Positions 15,352 through 25,040 are shown, counted from the first letter of the stretch. The stretch: 64,000 nt of DNA from an uncultured Lachnoanaerobaculum sp. (GCA_946999385.1 CAMQCZ010000001.1:45602-109601); one strand, 5' to 3'. Translations and numbers: made by a program. The notes: generated by a model not told the origin, from the sequence alone.

Positions 15352-17388
15352 CTATTTTAATACCTCATTTAATTTCTGAGTGCCTTCCAAAATAAAAATA
15401 CCATCCTTTATTATATCAATCCTTTCTCCGCTATAGCTTACTCCATATATATTCCCAAGTTCGTGATAAGGAATAGTTATATCAGTATGACAGGCAAAAT
15501 ATGCCTTTTGCGGATTTTCCTTTCTAAGCATTGAACATTCATTTTCTCTCGCAATAATTGCTTTTCCATCAGGATTGTATGTCATAATATCCTCTTCATG
15601 ACTATAGCAAGTATCTCCTATTGCAAAATGCGGTCCTGTCTTTTCAGCAATCAAAATAGGAAGTTTTTTACTTATTCCATATTTCAATCCTATATGATAA
15701 GCTAAGGTATTGGTTCCTATTGCAAATTCTCCAATAGGCAAACTTTTATGACCTTTTAAAAGCACATCTTCTATCAATTTATAATTATCATTATCATCTT
15801 CAAAATTTTTACATTCATATGTACTTACCATACCATTTTTAAATTTCAGTTTTAAATCTTTAAATGATATTCCCCATAAGAATACGTCTTTAACATGTAA
15901 AATACCATCTGTTCTATATAATACCGGAGATGTAAAAATCTCACCTAAAGGAACATTTACATCTGCAAGACAATTTTCAAAATTAGTCTCTTTATCAGGA
16001 TTCTTTAATTCATGTAATGAAATTCTTATATTTGTTTGATTCCCATTTCCACCTTCAACTACTACATAACTTGCCTTATCCAAAGCATCTATGATTTTTT
16101 GTTGAATTTCCATATATATTTTATAATCCAGGGTATTAATTTTTATAATATCATCAAAAATATTCTTATATTCTTCATCAGATTTTGCTATTTCTGATAT
16201 AGGCCAAGCAATTATTGTAAATGATATTTCTTCAGTTTTAAGATAATTATTTTTCAAATTAACACTTCTAACATTATAATCACCTTGTAAATCTTTTTGC
16301 TTAGATGTATAAATATTAGTATTAGTCTTACTAATAGGCTTAAATTCTTTTTCTCCAAAGGTTTCCATCAAAGCAAGACCTGAATAAAATCGTATTTCAT
16401 TTTTCAAAATTTCATATGCCTTTTGTAATTCAGTAAAACGTCTTTCAATATATGCTTTATCAAAAAATATTCTACTATCAAATCTATGATCATAATCAAG
16501 CTGTCTATTATATGAAGAATTACCACAACCTACATTTCTTGTTGTAGACTTATCTACAAGTAAATAAGGTTTTCTGCATAATATGACTTCCAATCCTATG
16601 CTTCTAAAGTTTAAAATAGCTCTTCTAACAATTTTTTCAAATCCTAATTCATATACAATACTTACATATTTTTTCTTTTTTAAGTCCTTTTTTGCAATCT
16701 CAAAGCCTCTTACATAAGCCTCAGTATATGCATTAGCCATTTTATCTATTGTAATATCATCAAGCTTAGCTAAATATCCTGATGTTTTAATAGCTGATAA
16801 ATCCACATATTCCCCAAATTTAAATAAGTATAAAGGATTATCCAAATTATCATTTAAAATAATATTTTCAAATAATTTATTTTCATTAGTAAAATTATCT
16901 CTCATTCTACTTAAAACACTTATATCCAAGTAATCAAAAGCATAATAATATATTGCCTTTTCTATACAGGTATTGTTAGGTATATCATTTTCAAAAAGAC
17001 AATATATTTCTAAAAACAATTCCAATATACTCGCGATTTCATTATATTTTTTATCAAATAATAAAAATATAATATTTCTAATTTCTAAAGCTAAGGCTGA
17101 TAAGAGCTTTGCCTTTTCTTTATCTACATATGCAAAATATTCAGGATTATAAATACTATTTTCATATTCTTCGCCTATAAGACCTGAATATAAATCCTTT
17201 TGTACATATAACAATTCTTCTAAAGTATATTTATTTTTATCATTTAAAAAAATATCTTTTGCCTCAAATGCTTTAGATATAAACAAGCTTAATTCAATAA
17301 AATAATTTCTATATTCTATATTTACATTATTATCAAAAGGTATCTGTTTTATACGATTCAAAGATAAATTTATTCTCTCATTTTCCAT
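15352..17388 (-). CDS. M29-type (thermophilic/AmpS family) aminopeptidase with N-terminal extension
   Basis: The C-terminal part of this 678-residue protein matches M29 metalloaminopeptidases. Likely metal and catalytic residues are Glu483 (NVPLGEIFTSP), Glu554 (IGEFAIGTN), His587 (EKTGPHFAIGD), Tyr595, His634 and Asp636 (CHTDITI). Typical M29 enzymes have about 410 residues; here about 200 mostly helical residues precede the catalytic part. There is no signal peptide, so it probably trims peptides in the cytoplasm and supplies amino acids for fermentation. It is transcribed together with threonine aldolase. The function of the extension is unknown. Confidence 0.82.
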   Translation of the reverse strand: MENERINLSLNRIKQIPFDNNVNIEYRNYFIELSLFISKAFEAKDIFLNDKNKYTLEELLYVQKDLYSGLIGEEYENSIYNPEYFAYVDKEKAKLLSALALEIRNIIFLLFDKKYNEIASILELFLEIYCLFENDIPNNTCIEKAIYYYAFDYLDISVLSRMRDNFTNENKLFENIILNDNLDNPLYLFKFGEYVDLSAIKTSGYLAKLDDITIDKMANAYTEAYVRGFEIAKKDLKKKKYVSIVYELGFEKIVRRAILNFRSIGLEVILCRKPYLLVDKSTTRNVGCGNSSYNRQLDYDHRFDSRIFFDKAYIERRFTELQKAYEILKNEIRFYSGLALMETFGEKEFKPISKTNTNIYTSKQKDLQGDYNVRSVNLKNNYLKTEEISFTIIAWPISEIAKSDEEYKNIFDDIIKINTLDYKIYMEIQQKIIDALDKASYVVVEGGNGNQTNIRISLHELKNPDKETNFENCLADVNVPLGEIFTSPVLYRTDGILHVKDVFLWGISFKDLKLKFKNGMVSTYECKNFEDDNDNYKLIEDVLLKGHKSLPIGEFAIGTNTLAYHIGLKYGISKKLPILIAEKTGPHFAIGDTCYSHEEDIMTYNPDGKAIIARENECSMLRKENPQKAYFACHTDITIPYHELGNIYGVSYSGERIDIIKDGIFILEGTQKLNEVLK

Positions 17389-17389
17389 A

Positions 17390-17797
17390 TTAAGCTCCTA
17401 CAATAATTATTATAACCCAAAAAATAAGCTGTATTCCTGACAATAGTAAGCTTAAATATTTTAAAAGCTGTTTTTTATTACTATTATTCTTAAAATCCTT
17501 ATATATATAATATAATGAATAGATATCAAATATTAAGCTCGAAAAAATTATAGCTGATATATATAAGCGAGGATTTCCCTTATAATATATTACAAGCCTT
17601 ATTGATATATAAGATAATAATAAAGCAAACAAGCTAAGTAATAGAGCTATCTTTGAATATATTGAATATGATATTCTAAGATAATTTATTTTATTACTAT
17701 CCTCAATTTCAAATTTTTCATCTATATATTTCGGTCTATATCTTTCATCATCAAGTATAGATATATCATTTTTCTTATTTCTAAAAAAATTTAACAT
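17390..17797 (-). CDS. Small membrane protein of unknown function
   Basis: I do not recognise this 135-residue protein with certainty. About 45 polar residues are followed by three or four hydrophobic segments (roughly residues 47-70, 78-98, 112-134). It is one base from the aminopeptidase gene and eight bases from the VanZ-like gene, so it belongs to the same transcript as the polysaccharide block upstream. Similar small proteins occur near surface-polymer genes of Clostridia. No function can be assigned. Confidence 0.65.
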   Translation of the reverse strand: MLNFFRNKKNDISILDDERYRPKYIDEKFEIEDSNKINYLRISYSIYSKIALLLSLFALLLSYISIRLVIYYKGNPRLYISAIIFSSLIFDIYSLYYIYKDFKNNSNKKQLLKYLSLLLSGIQLIFWVIIIIVGA

Positions 17798-17805
17798 AAG
17801 CTCCT

Positions 17806-18282
17806 CTACCGCATCATATTTTTCTTATAATTATATTTTGCATATGTTTTATAAAAAATCAAAAATATTGTATATCCTAAAATGCAACCTAAAGTATTTA
17901 AAAAAATATCATCAACATCAAAACAACCGACTTTGAATCTCAGTTGTGTAAGCTCTATGAAAAAGCTGAATAAAAGGCCTTGAAAGCATGTCCTTAAAAA
18001 GCTATGTTTCCTTATTCCGATTATAGGTCTAAAAATTCCAAATGGTATAAAAGCTAAAATATTTCCAAAAATATTCAAACTAAAAGCATAAAAACCAAGT
18101 TTTTTTCTATATATATAAAACCTTCTTATTTCTTTAAACAAATAAATATTATATCTAGGTAAATTATTATTTATATCTCTTCCTAAGGCTTCTGAAAAAA
18201 ACAAAAAATATACTAATAAAATCAAGTAAATTAGGAATAAAATCATACCTATTATTTTATTTTTTTTATTTATTCTATTCAT
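17806..18282 (-). CDS. VanZ family membrane protein
   Basis: This 158-residue protein has the VanZ-like pattern: several membrane helices, NIFGNILAFIPFGI in the middle and the conserved polar series ELTQLR...DVDDIFLNTLGCILGY near residues 110-136. VanZ itself gives low-level teicoplanin resistance by an unknown route, but most relatives are chromosomal proteins not tied to resistance. Its place between a small membrane protein gene and the glycosyltransferase block suggests a role in envelope or surface polymer biology. Confidence 0.85.
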   Translation of the reverse strand: MNRINKKNKIIGMILFLIYLILLVYFLFFSEALGRDINNNLPRYNIYLFKEIRRFYIYRKKLGFYAFSLNIFGNILAFIPFGIFRPIIGIRKHSFLRTCFQGLLFSFFIELTQLRFKVGCFDVDDIFLNTLGCILGYTIFLIFYKTYAKYNYKKNMMR

Positions 18283-18287
18283 TAGAT

Positions 18288-18437
18288 TTAAAAAGATAAA
18301 TCATCCTTTCTGCTTAAAAGCTTGCCACCTATAACTATATTAATTACACCGGCACTGATTCCTACAATAATCAATATTATTCCTGTAGCTATATTAATAG
18401 CACCTGAATTTCTCATTGTACTATATATCTTTTCCAT
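18288..18437 (-). CDS. 49-residue single-pass membrane miniprotein
   Basis: A short open frame of 49 residues starts MEKIYSTMRNSGAINIATGI, has one hydrophobic helix (about 13-40, rich in Ile, Val and Gly) and ends in a polar tail KLLSRKDDLSF. The start has an excellent ribosome site, GGAGGAG with a six-base spacer, and the gene fits exactly in the gap between the glycosyltransferase and the VanZ-like gene. I find no known family. The small size and glycine pattern would suit a regulatory or accessory subunit of a membrane complex. Confidence 0.72.
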   Translation of the reverse strand: MEKIYSTMRNSGAINIATGIILIIVGISAGVINIVIGGKLLSRKDDLSF

Positions 18438-18449
18438 TATTTACTCCTC

Positions 18450-21400
18450 CTATTTAAAATCATCTTTAATAATATTCCAAACAGCATCAACACTATTATA
18501 TTTTCTAATATAAGTATCAGCTTTTTCAGACATCTTTGTCAATCTATCATTATCATTATATAAAGACACAATCTCATTTGCAAAATCCTTTTCACTATCT
18601 ATAATTTCCATAACATTCTCAGCATTTTTTATACCCTCAGCTCCTACATTCGTAGTAATAAGTGGTACATTATAGTAAAGTGCCTCTATAACTTTTCCTT
18701 TTACACCGGCTCCAAACCTTAGTGGAACTACAACTAATTTTACATTTCTATATAAAAGTTCCAACTCTTCTTCACTTACAAAGCCCTTAAACACTATTCC
18801 TTTTTCTTTATTATTAAGAGCTTTAATTTCATCATCAGCCTTTGAACCGACAATATAAAAATTGAGTTTTAATTGCTTACTTACATGTGGATATATATTT
18901 TTTACAAACCATAAAAGCCCGTCTTTATTCGGAGGATGTCCAAATCCACCAACAAATAAAATACCTTCTCTTTTTGTAAAATCTCTATTTATATTTTTTT
19001 TGAATTTATCATAAACATATGCAGTTATCGGCTTTACATTGATATTTTTATCAATATTTTTTATATAATCACATTCTACTACAGATGGATAATATGATAT
19101 ATCTGCTTTTCTTAATATATTCATTTCTATATTTTTCCAATATCTGCTATTTAACTTATATTCTCTATCATTAGTTAATTCATATTCTCTATTTTCTCTT
19201 AAAAAATGAAGATCGTGACCATAATATATAACCTTGATATTAGTATTTTTTTGTATAAAATCAATATACTTATAAGCTATATTCGGTCTATTTATATAAG
19301 CAATATGTATATCCTTTGCATTTCTTTTTATCCAATCAAATATATCAAGCTGCATATCCTTTCCATATAAGACTTCAATACCCAAATTTTCCAAAATACT
19401 TGTATAAGGCTCATCCTTTAGAAAATTATCTCCTAAAAATTTAACTATATACCCTTTTTTCACCAGCATTTTCAGATATTGATATGTTGTTTTTGAGCCT
19501 GCATCCTTATCAAAGGTTGGAACATAATGATCAATAAATAAAATTATTTTTTTATTTTTACTTCTTTCCCTTGCCCTAAAAACTTCAGGGCTTTCATTAT
19601 TATCAAATTGTTCCTTTAATTCTTTTTCCCATTTATTCTTTAATTTTTCAGAATTTTCTATTTGATATTTTTTAAGGCCGCTACCATTAACATCAGTACC
19701 ATTTGAAATACCTTCAAAATGTATAACTACTGATTTTGGTTGATAGACTACTCTCAAGCCTCTTTTTCTAACTTCAAAGCAAAGATCGGAATCTTCACAA
19801 TATGCCGGTGCAAATCTATCATCAAAGCCACCTATTTCTTTCCACAGCTTTCTATTTAGCATAATACAAGCACCTGAAATATAGTCTACATCCTTTACAT
19901 AATTATATTGACATTTGTTTGGATTATCAAATCTTCCAAAATTCCATGCACTTCCATCAGACCAAATTATTCCTCCTGCCTCTTGTAATCTACCGTCAGG
20001 ATAAACAAATTTCGCACCTACCAATCCTATGCTATTATCACTCTCATAAAGCTTTATCATATTCAAAAAGCAATCTTTTTCTACTACAGTATCATTATTT
20101 AAAAATAAAATATATTCTCCCTTTGCTATTTTAGCAGCTTGATTGCAATTTCTTAAAAACCCCTGATTACTTGTATTTCTTGATATAACTATATTTTTTA
20201 CATATCTACTCAAATTCTTAGTTTCATCACTTGACACATCATCAGCTATAATAACTTCATAAGATAGATTATTAGTATTTTTTAATATACTTACTAAACA
20301 ATTATAAGTATAATTAATTTGATTATATACAGGTATAATTATACTTAACTTCGGTTTATCAAAATATTCAAATTTTAATTCTCCTGAATTTAAATACTCT
20401 TCTCCTATATTTATATTTCCAAGTATTTTATTTCTTCCTTCTTTTGTAGCTAATTGCTTAAAAAGATATATAGGTCTTATAAGCAAAAATTTTATATAGC
20501 TTAATACTCTTCTTCTTTTTGTACCCCTTGGAAACTTATTATTTATTATTGATTTTATTTTTCTATATACTCTATATATTATAGATAAATGCTTATTCAA
20601 ATGCTTAATAGTATTATTTAGATGTATAATATTAGTATTTTCAGCTCTTAAATTTTCTATAATATTTTCGAGATTTATAACATGATTTTCAGTAAGTCTT
20701 TTTAATTCCATCAGCTTTTCTACTGAAAGGCTCTTATCCTCATAATTATCTTTTAATTCCAGATATTTATCCCACAAATTTTCTATATCCTTACCATACT
20801 TAAAATCAACTAAATAATTATCTAAATATATCTCTTGATTATCACCATGAACTTTTTCTTGGAATTTTTTTTCAATAGCTTCAAATTCTTTAATATTTTC
20901 TTCAGATATGTCAAATTCCTTTAATATAGTCTCCAATGAATCGCAAAGCTTATTATTGTACTTATTATAAAATGATTGTAATGCACGATAATAAGAATAT
21001 TTTTTATTTAAAATTTTATTTGATACCCATTCATAATCTATTGCTATAATTTTATTGTCCTGAATTATAAAATTATCAAAATTTGCATCAATATTAGATA
21101 TTCCATCCGATACAATATCTGAAAATATATTTTTAATGTACTGAATATCAAGTTTTTTATCTTTTATTTTTTCTAATATACTTATACTCAAATTTTTACC
21201 GTTTATATACTCAAAATCAATATAATTCCCATCATCAGAAAGCTTAGGTTCTAAATAAATTATTTTTTTATTTTCTTCTCTCAGTCTATAATAAGATTTT
21301 GCTATATTAAATATATGCTCCTTTGAAGCCTCACTTAACGCACTTTTTCTTACTATATATTTACCATCAAGCTTCAAAATACTTGTTTTTATAGCATAAG

Positions 21401-22190
21401 CTTCTTTTCTATTTCTATTATATTTTACAAATATTTCTCTTGATTTGTCATTAGTTACTAATAAAAATGAATTAACAGCTTTATGCAAATCTCCATGCTT
21501 ATAAAAATCAAAATATATATCTTTTAATTGTCTTATAGAGCATTTAGGATAATTATAAGCCGGTATATCATTTGATATTTCATCTATATTCATATATTCT
21601 CTTGAATATATTGTAATAGGTACCTTATAATCAGGAAATGGAAAATAAATATTTGTATTTTCAAAATTCATTTCTTTTATAAGTTCTATCAATTCATCAT
21701 ATGAAAGAGAAAATTCTTTATTTTCTGCACCTAAGATATATTTTAAGCCATATATGTTATTAATAGCTATTATAAGACTTCCTGAGCTTTTTAATAATGA
21801 TTTGTACTCTCTTATCTTTCTTTTATAATTTTTATCTAATTCTCCTATAATTAATATTTTATCAAATCTATATTCACTTAAATCTATCAGGCTTTTACTT
21901 ATTTTAAAATTATTATTATCATTAAAATAATATTCCAACAAATCTAAATTTATATCTTTTTCAGAATAATAAGTCAAATCGCAAGTTTTATCTAAAATAA
22001 ATTTAATTTGTGATATATTTATATTTCCTATGTATAGAATTTTATCCTGATTATTAAATTCTATGTGTTCAATTAAACCCTTACCCTGACTTGAAAAGGT
22101 ATAAAGATTTTCTAAGCCTTCATTATATTTTAGTAAATCCTTATCATTATATCTATATTTTTTAGCCAACTCTATAAATTCATTTTTCAT
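18450..22190 (-). CDS. Multidomain glycosyltransferase: methyltransferase-like, kinase-like, coiled coil, GT2, GT4
   Basis: This 1246-residue protein has five recognisable parts. Residues about 40-200 resemble a class I SAM methyltransferase, but motif I is degenerate (ILYIGNINIS). Residues about 230-400 resemble an APH/choline-kinase fold: Lys282 (VRKSALSEAS), catalytic Asp368 with Asn373 (IDANFDNFII) and metal Asp385 (AIDYEW). Residues about 475-545 look coiled-coil. Residues about 614-860 are a GT2 domain (LSIIIPVYNQ, FLNNDT, EIGGFDDRFAPAYCEDSDLC). Residues about 880-1246 are a GT4 domain (GFGHPPNKDG, RFGAGVKGKVIEAL). It is three bases from a Wzt-like ABC ATPase gene. The order methyltransferase-kinase-coiled coil recalls WbdD; that relation is my inference. 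Confidence 0.85.
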   Translation of the reverse strand: MKNEFIELAKKYRYNDKDLLKYNEGLENLYTFSSQGKGLIEHIEFNNQDKILYIGNINISQIKFILDKTCDLTYYSEKDINLDLLEYYFNDNNNFKISKSLIDLSEYRFDKILIIGELDKNYKRKIREYKSLLKSSGSLIIAINNIYGLKYILGAENKEFSLSYDELIELIKEMNFENTNIYFPFPDYKVPITIYSREYMNIDEISNDIPAYNYPKCSIRQLKDIYFDFYKHGDLHKAVNSFLLVTNDKSREIFVKYNRNRKEAYAIKTSILKLDGKYIVRKSALSEASKEHIFNIAKSYYRLREENKKIIYLEPKLSDDGNYIDFEYINGKNLSISILEKIKDKKLDIQYIKNIFSDIVSDGISNIDANFDNFIIQDNKIIAIDYEWVSNKILNKKYSYYRALQSFYNKYNNKLCDSLETILKEFDISEENIKEFEAIEKKFQEKVHGDNQEIYLDNYLVDFKYGKDIENLWDKYLELKDNYEDKSLSVEKLMELKRLTENHVINLENIIENLRAENTNIIHLNNTIKHLNKHLSIIYRVYRKIKSIINNKFPRGTKRRRVLSYIKFLLIRPIYLFKQLATKEGRNKILGNINIGEEYLNSGELKFEYFDKPKLSIIIPVYNQINYTYNCLVSILKNTNNLSYEVIIADDVSSDETKNLSRYVKNIVISRNTSNQGFLRNCNQAAKIAKGEYILFLNNDTVVEKDCFLNMIKLYESDNSIGLVGAKFVYPDGRLQEAGGIIWSDGSAWNFGRFDNPNKCQYNYVKDVDYISGACIMLNRKLWKEIGGFDDRFAPAYCEDSDLCFEVRKRGLRVVYQPKSVVIHFEGISNGTDVNGSGLKKYQIENSEKLKNKWEKELKEQFDNNESPEVFRARERSKNKKIILFIDHYVPTFDKDAGSKTTYQYLKMLVKKGYIVKFLGDNFLKDEPYTSILENLGIEVLYGKDMQLDIFDWIKRNAKDIHIAYINRPNIAYKYIDFIQKNTNIKVIYYGHDLHFLRENREYELTNDREYKLNSRYWKNIEMNILRKADISYYPSVVECDYIKNIDKNINVKPITAYVYDKFKKNINRDFTKREGILFVGGFGHPPNKDGLLWFVKNIYPHVSKQLKLNFYIVGSKADDEIKALNNKEKGIVFKGFVSEEELELLYRNVKLVVVPLRFGAGVKGKVIEALYYNVPLITTNVGAEGIKNAENVMEIIDSEKDFANEIVSLYNDNDRLTKMSEKADTYIRKYNSVDAVWNIIKDDFK

Positions 22191-22192
22191 TA

Positions 22193-23494
22193 TTAACTCC
22201 TATGAAGTTTTACTTCTACTTTAGACTCCATATCATAAATTCCTACAGTATTTTTATTTGATATAACTGTTATATTAATCAAATCATATAAACGATGATA
22301 TACCTTTAATTCTCCACCTTCAAAGCCTGTACATGACATAGACAAAAGATATTCTCCACCTTGTAAACTCATTTTTTGTTTAAAAGTTACCTCATATATA
22401 TCTTTAGCTTTTACAGAGCTTACATCTGCTTTCTCCAACAATGTATTAGTACCTGTAAGTTCAGTTCCCTTTTTATCCTTTATTGTATATGTAAAAATAG
22501 GATTTTTTATATCTGCATTAAATAATATTTTTTCTTTAATATAGAAATATTCTCCTTTTAATAATAGATTATTTATATTTAATTTCTCATCAAGTATAGC
22601 AAAGTCTATAATATCAGCTTTTTTATTTCCATATTCAATCAAATTAGGATTTAAGCTCAGCTTACTTTTCATAAGCTCTCCGTCCTTCAAAGCTGTTTTT
22701 TTATTATTTAATATAGCATTATCTTCTTTATAATCAATCTCAATTTCCTTATCATATTGACCTGCTAAAATTTTTTTATATAAATCCACCATATCTCCGG
22801 CTTCACCTTCTGCCAAAAATTTTCCTTTATTTAAAAGAATAACCTTATCACAATATTTTATAATACTTCCCATATCATGAGTAACCATTAATATTGTAGT
22901 ACCTTTTTTTCTTATTTCTTCCATCTTGGCATAACATTTGGACTGGAAAAATACATCTCCTACACTAAGTGCTTCATCAACAATCAATATATCAGGCTCT
23001 ACATTTATAGCCAGTGCAAATGCAAGTCTGACAAACATTCCTGAAGAATATGTTTTTACAGCTTGATAAACAAAATCTCCGATATCTGCAAATTCCAAAA
23101 TTTCGGGTATTTTTTTATCCATTTCTTCTCTAGAAAATCCCATCATAGTACCATTCATATACAAGTTTTCAATCCCTGTATAATCAGCATTAAATCCTGC
23201 ACCAAGCTCTAAAAGTGCAGAGATGGTACCATTTACCTTGACATTACCGGTAGTAGGATTTAATACTCCGGTTATTATTTTTAATATTGTAGATTTTCCT
23301 GAACCGTTAGTCCCAATAATGCCGACTGTAGAGCCTTTCAAAATATCAAAACTAAGCTTATCCAATGCATAAAATTCTTTATGATATTTTTTATGAACAA
23401 TACTAAGAGCTTCCTTAAGTCTATCTATAGGTTTATCATATAAACGATAAACTTTGGATATATTCATAACAGATATGGCTTTATCACTATTCAT
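22193..23494 (-). CDS. Polysaccharide ABC transporter ATP-binding protein, Wzt-like
   Basis: This 433-residue protein has an ABC ATPase domain (about 1-245) and a separate beta-rich C-terminal domain (about 275-433). The Walker A motif GTNGSGKS is at residues 61-68, followed by the signature YSSGMFVRLAFALA and Walker B PDILIVDEALSVGD. The ATPase is of the RfbB/TagH/Wzt class. In Wzt proteins the C-terminal domain recognises the finished, capped polysaccharide. The C-terminal extension here is similar in size and place. It is preceded by the permease gene (69-base gap) and followed by the multidomain glycosyltransferase. Confidence 0.9.
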   Translation of the reverse strand: MNSDKAISVMNISKVYRLYDKPIDRLKEALSIVHKKYHKEFYALDKLSFDILKGSTVGIIGTNGSGKSTILKIITGVLNPTTGNVKVNGTISALLELGAGFNADYTGIENLYMNGTMMGFSREEMDKKIPEILEFADIGDFVYQAVKTYSSGMFVRLAFALAINVEPDILIVDEALSVGDVFFQSKCYAKMEEIRKKGTTILMVTHDMGSIIKYCDKVILLNKGKFLAEGEAGDMVDLYKKILAGQYDKEIEIDYKEDNAILNNKKTALKDGELMKSKLSLNPNLIEYGNKKADIIDFAILDEKLNINNLLLKGEYFYIKEKILFNADIKNPIFTYTIKDKKGTELTGTNTLLEKADVSSVKAKDIYEVTFKQKMSLQGGEYLLSMSCTGFEGGELKVYHRLYDLINITVISNKNTVGIYDMESKVEVKLHRS

Positions 23495-23563
23495 AAGTTC
23501 TCCTTATTTATATTGTATTTTTATGAAATACTAAACTGAGCTTAATATATTTAGTATATATAT

Positions 23564-24376
23564 TTATAAAACATCACTAAAATGCGGTCTTAAATTACCA
23601 AATACTTTCAAACCTATAATTAAAAATATTATACTTACCAACCAAAAATATAAGGTAAGCCAAGGTCGTTGAAAAAACCACTGTGCCTGTAAAAAACTGT
23701 CTCTATAGCCTGTAACTATATAATATATAGGATTAACCTTCAAAAATCTATCTAAATAAATATTATTTGCACCAAACATACCTTGATCCCACATTATAGG
23801 TGTTAGCCACATTCCAAATTGTAAAGCTATGCTGACTATTTGTGTCATATCCTTAAAAAAAACATTTATTGAACATGTTATCAAGCTTAAAGCCAATGTA
23901 TAAATGCTTAATGCAAATGTATAATATACCACCTGTATCCATGAAAGCATAGGTAGTCTTGCATAAGCTAAAAATACAGCTATCATAATAATTATAAAAA
24001 TAAAATGAACAAGTAAATGTGAAACAAGCTTTATAACCGGTAAAATTTGTACATTAAAAAGGACTTTTTTTACAAGATAATTATATTCATTTAAGCAAGA
24101 TGTGGAACCATTTAAAGCTTCATTAAAAAAAAACCATGGTACTATTCCCGGAATTAACCAAAGTACATAAGGTGTATTCGGAACCGGTGGCACACTTTTA
24201 AAGCCTAATTGAAATATTGCATAATAAATCAAAACTGTAACTACCGGTTGAACAAACATCCAAGTTATGCCAAAATATGAACCAATGAAACGTTTTTTAA
24301 AATCGGCTTTTGCTAAATCTACTATAATTTGTCTTTTTATATATATTTCTCTTATAAAAGAAAGAATATCTTTCAT
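23564..24376 (-). CDS. Polysaccharide ABC transporter permease, Wzm/TagG-like (ABC-2)
   Basis: This 270-residue ABC-2 type permease has about six membrane helices. It begins with a cytoplasmic helix (IYIKRQIIVDLAKADFKKRF) followed by GSYFGITWMFVQPVVTVLIY, a hallmark of the RfbA/TagG/Wzm family, and has the SMT-like region DMTQIVSIALQFGMWLTPIM. It pairs with the downstream Wzt-like ATPase to export a completed surface polysaccharide (teichoic-acid-like or O-antigen-like). It is 12 bases downstream of rfbC. Confidence 0.92.
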   Translation of the reverse strand: MKDILSFIREIYIKRQIIVDLAKADFKKRFIGSYFGITWMFVQPVVTVLIYYAIFQLGFKSVPPVPNTPYVLWLIPGIVPWFFFNEALNGSTSCLNEYNYLVKKVLFNVQILPVIKLVSHLLVHFIFIIIMIAVFLAYARLPMLSWIQVVYYTFALSIYTLALSLITCSINVFFKDMTQIVSIALQFGMWLTPIMWDQGMFGANNIYLDRFLKVNPIYYIVTGYRDSFLQAQWFFQRPWLTLYFWLVSIIFLIIGLKVFGNLRPHFSDVL

Positions 24377-24388
24377 GATTTACTCCTA

Positions 24389-24943
24389 TTATAAACAAAA
24401 TGTTTCTTCTAATCCAAGCCATTTTTTATCTTTATCTGAAATAATAAGATTAAGATTTTCAATATTAGGCCAAGCTATACTTATCTTTTTATCAGACCAC
24501 AAAATACCGCCCTCATCATTTGGATGATAAAAATCTGTGCATTTGTATGCAAATTCAGCTTCATCACTTAAAACTAAAAATCCATGTGCAAAGCCTTTTG
24601 GAATATAAAATTGTTTTTTATTTTCTGCACTTAAAATAAGTCCAAAATATTTTCCAAAGGTTTTAGATGATTTTCTAATATCTACTGCCACATCAAAAAC
24701 CTCACCTTTTATTACTCTTACCAATTTTCCTTGTGGATACTCTTTTTGAAAATGTAAACCTCTTAACACTCCCTTTGTAGACATTGATTGATTATCTTGA
24801 ACAAATATCATATCAAGTCCCTCTTCTTTAAAATCATTTTGATTATAAGTTTCCATAAAATAGCCTCTATCATCGTAGAAAACCTTTGGCTCTATAATAA
24901 GTAAGCCTTCAATATCACATTTTGTAACCTTTATTTTACTCAT
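24389..24943 (-). CDS. rfbC: dTDP-4-dehydrorhamnose 3,5-epimerase
   Basis: This 184-residue cupin enzyme makes dTDP-4-keto-L-rhamnose, the third step to dTDP-L-rhamnose. Typical motifs are VFYDDRGYFMETYN, FVQDNQSMSTKGVLRGLHFQ (the His is catalytic) and FYIPKGFAHGFLVLSDEAEF. I choose the ATG at 24943 because AAGGAG lies six bases upstream; an earlier in-frame ATG lacks a site. The companion genes rfbA, rfbB and rfbD are not in the window. It begins the surface-polysaccharide operon. Confidence 0.94.
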   Translation of the reverse strand: MSKIKVTKCDIEGLLIIEPKVFYDDRGYFMETYNQNDFKEEGLDMIFVQDNQSMSTKGVLRGLHFQKEYPQGKLVRVIKGEVFDVAVDIRKSSKTFGKYFGLILSAENKKQFYIPKGFAHGFLVLSDEAEFAYKCTDFYHPNDEGGILWSDKKISIAWPNIENLNLIISDKDKKWLGLEETFCL

Positions 24944-25040
24944 ATACAACTCCTTAATTTTACTAACTTCATATTTTAACATATATATATTTTTTTTTCT
25001 ATACTGATACTTTATTTTACAGGCTTCAGCTTTTAAGAAT

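Noticed and set aside
17806..18282. Glycopeptide resistance gene
   Set aside because: VanZ-like proteins are widespread chromosomal membrane proteins; no vanHAX genes are nearby.
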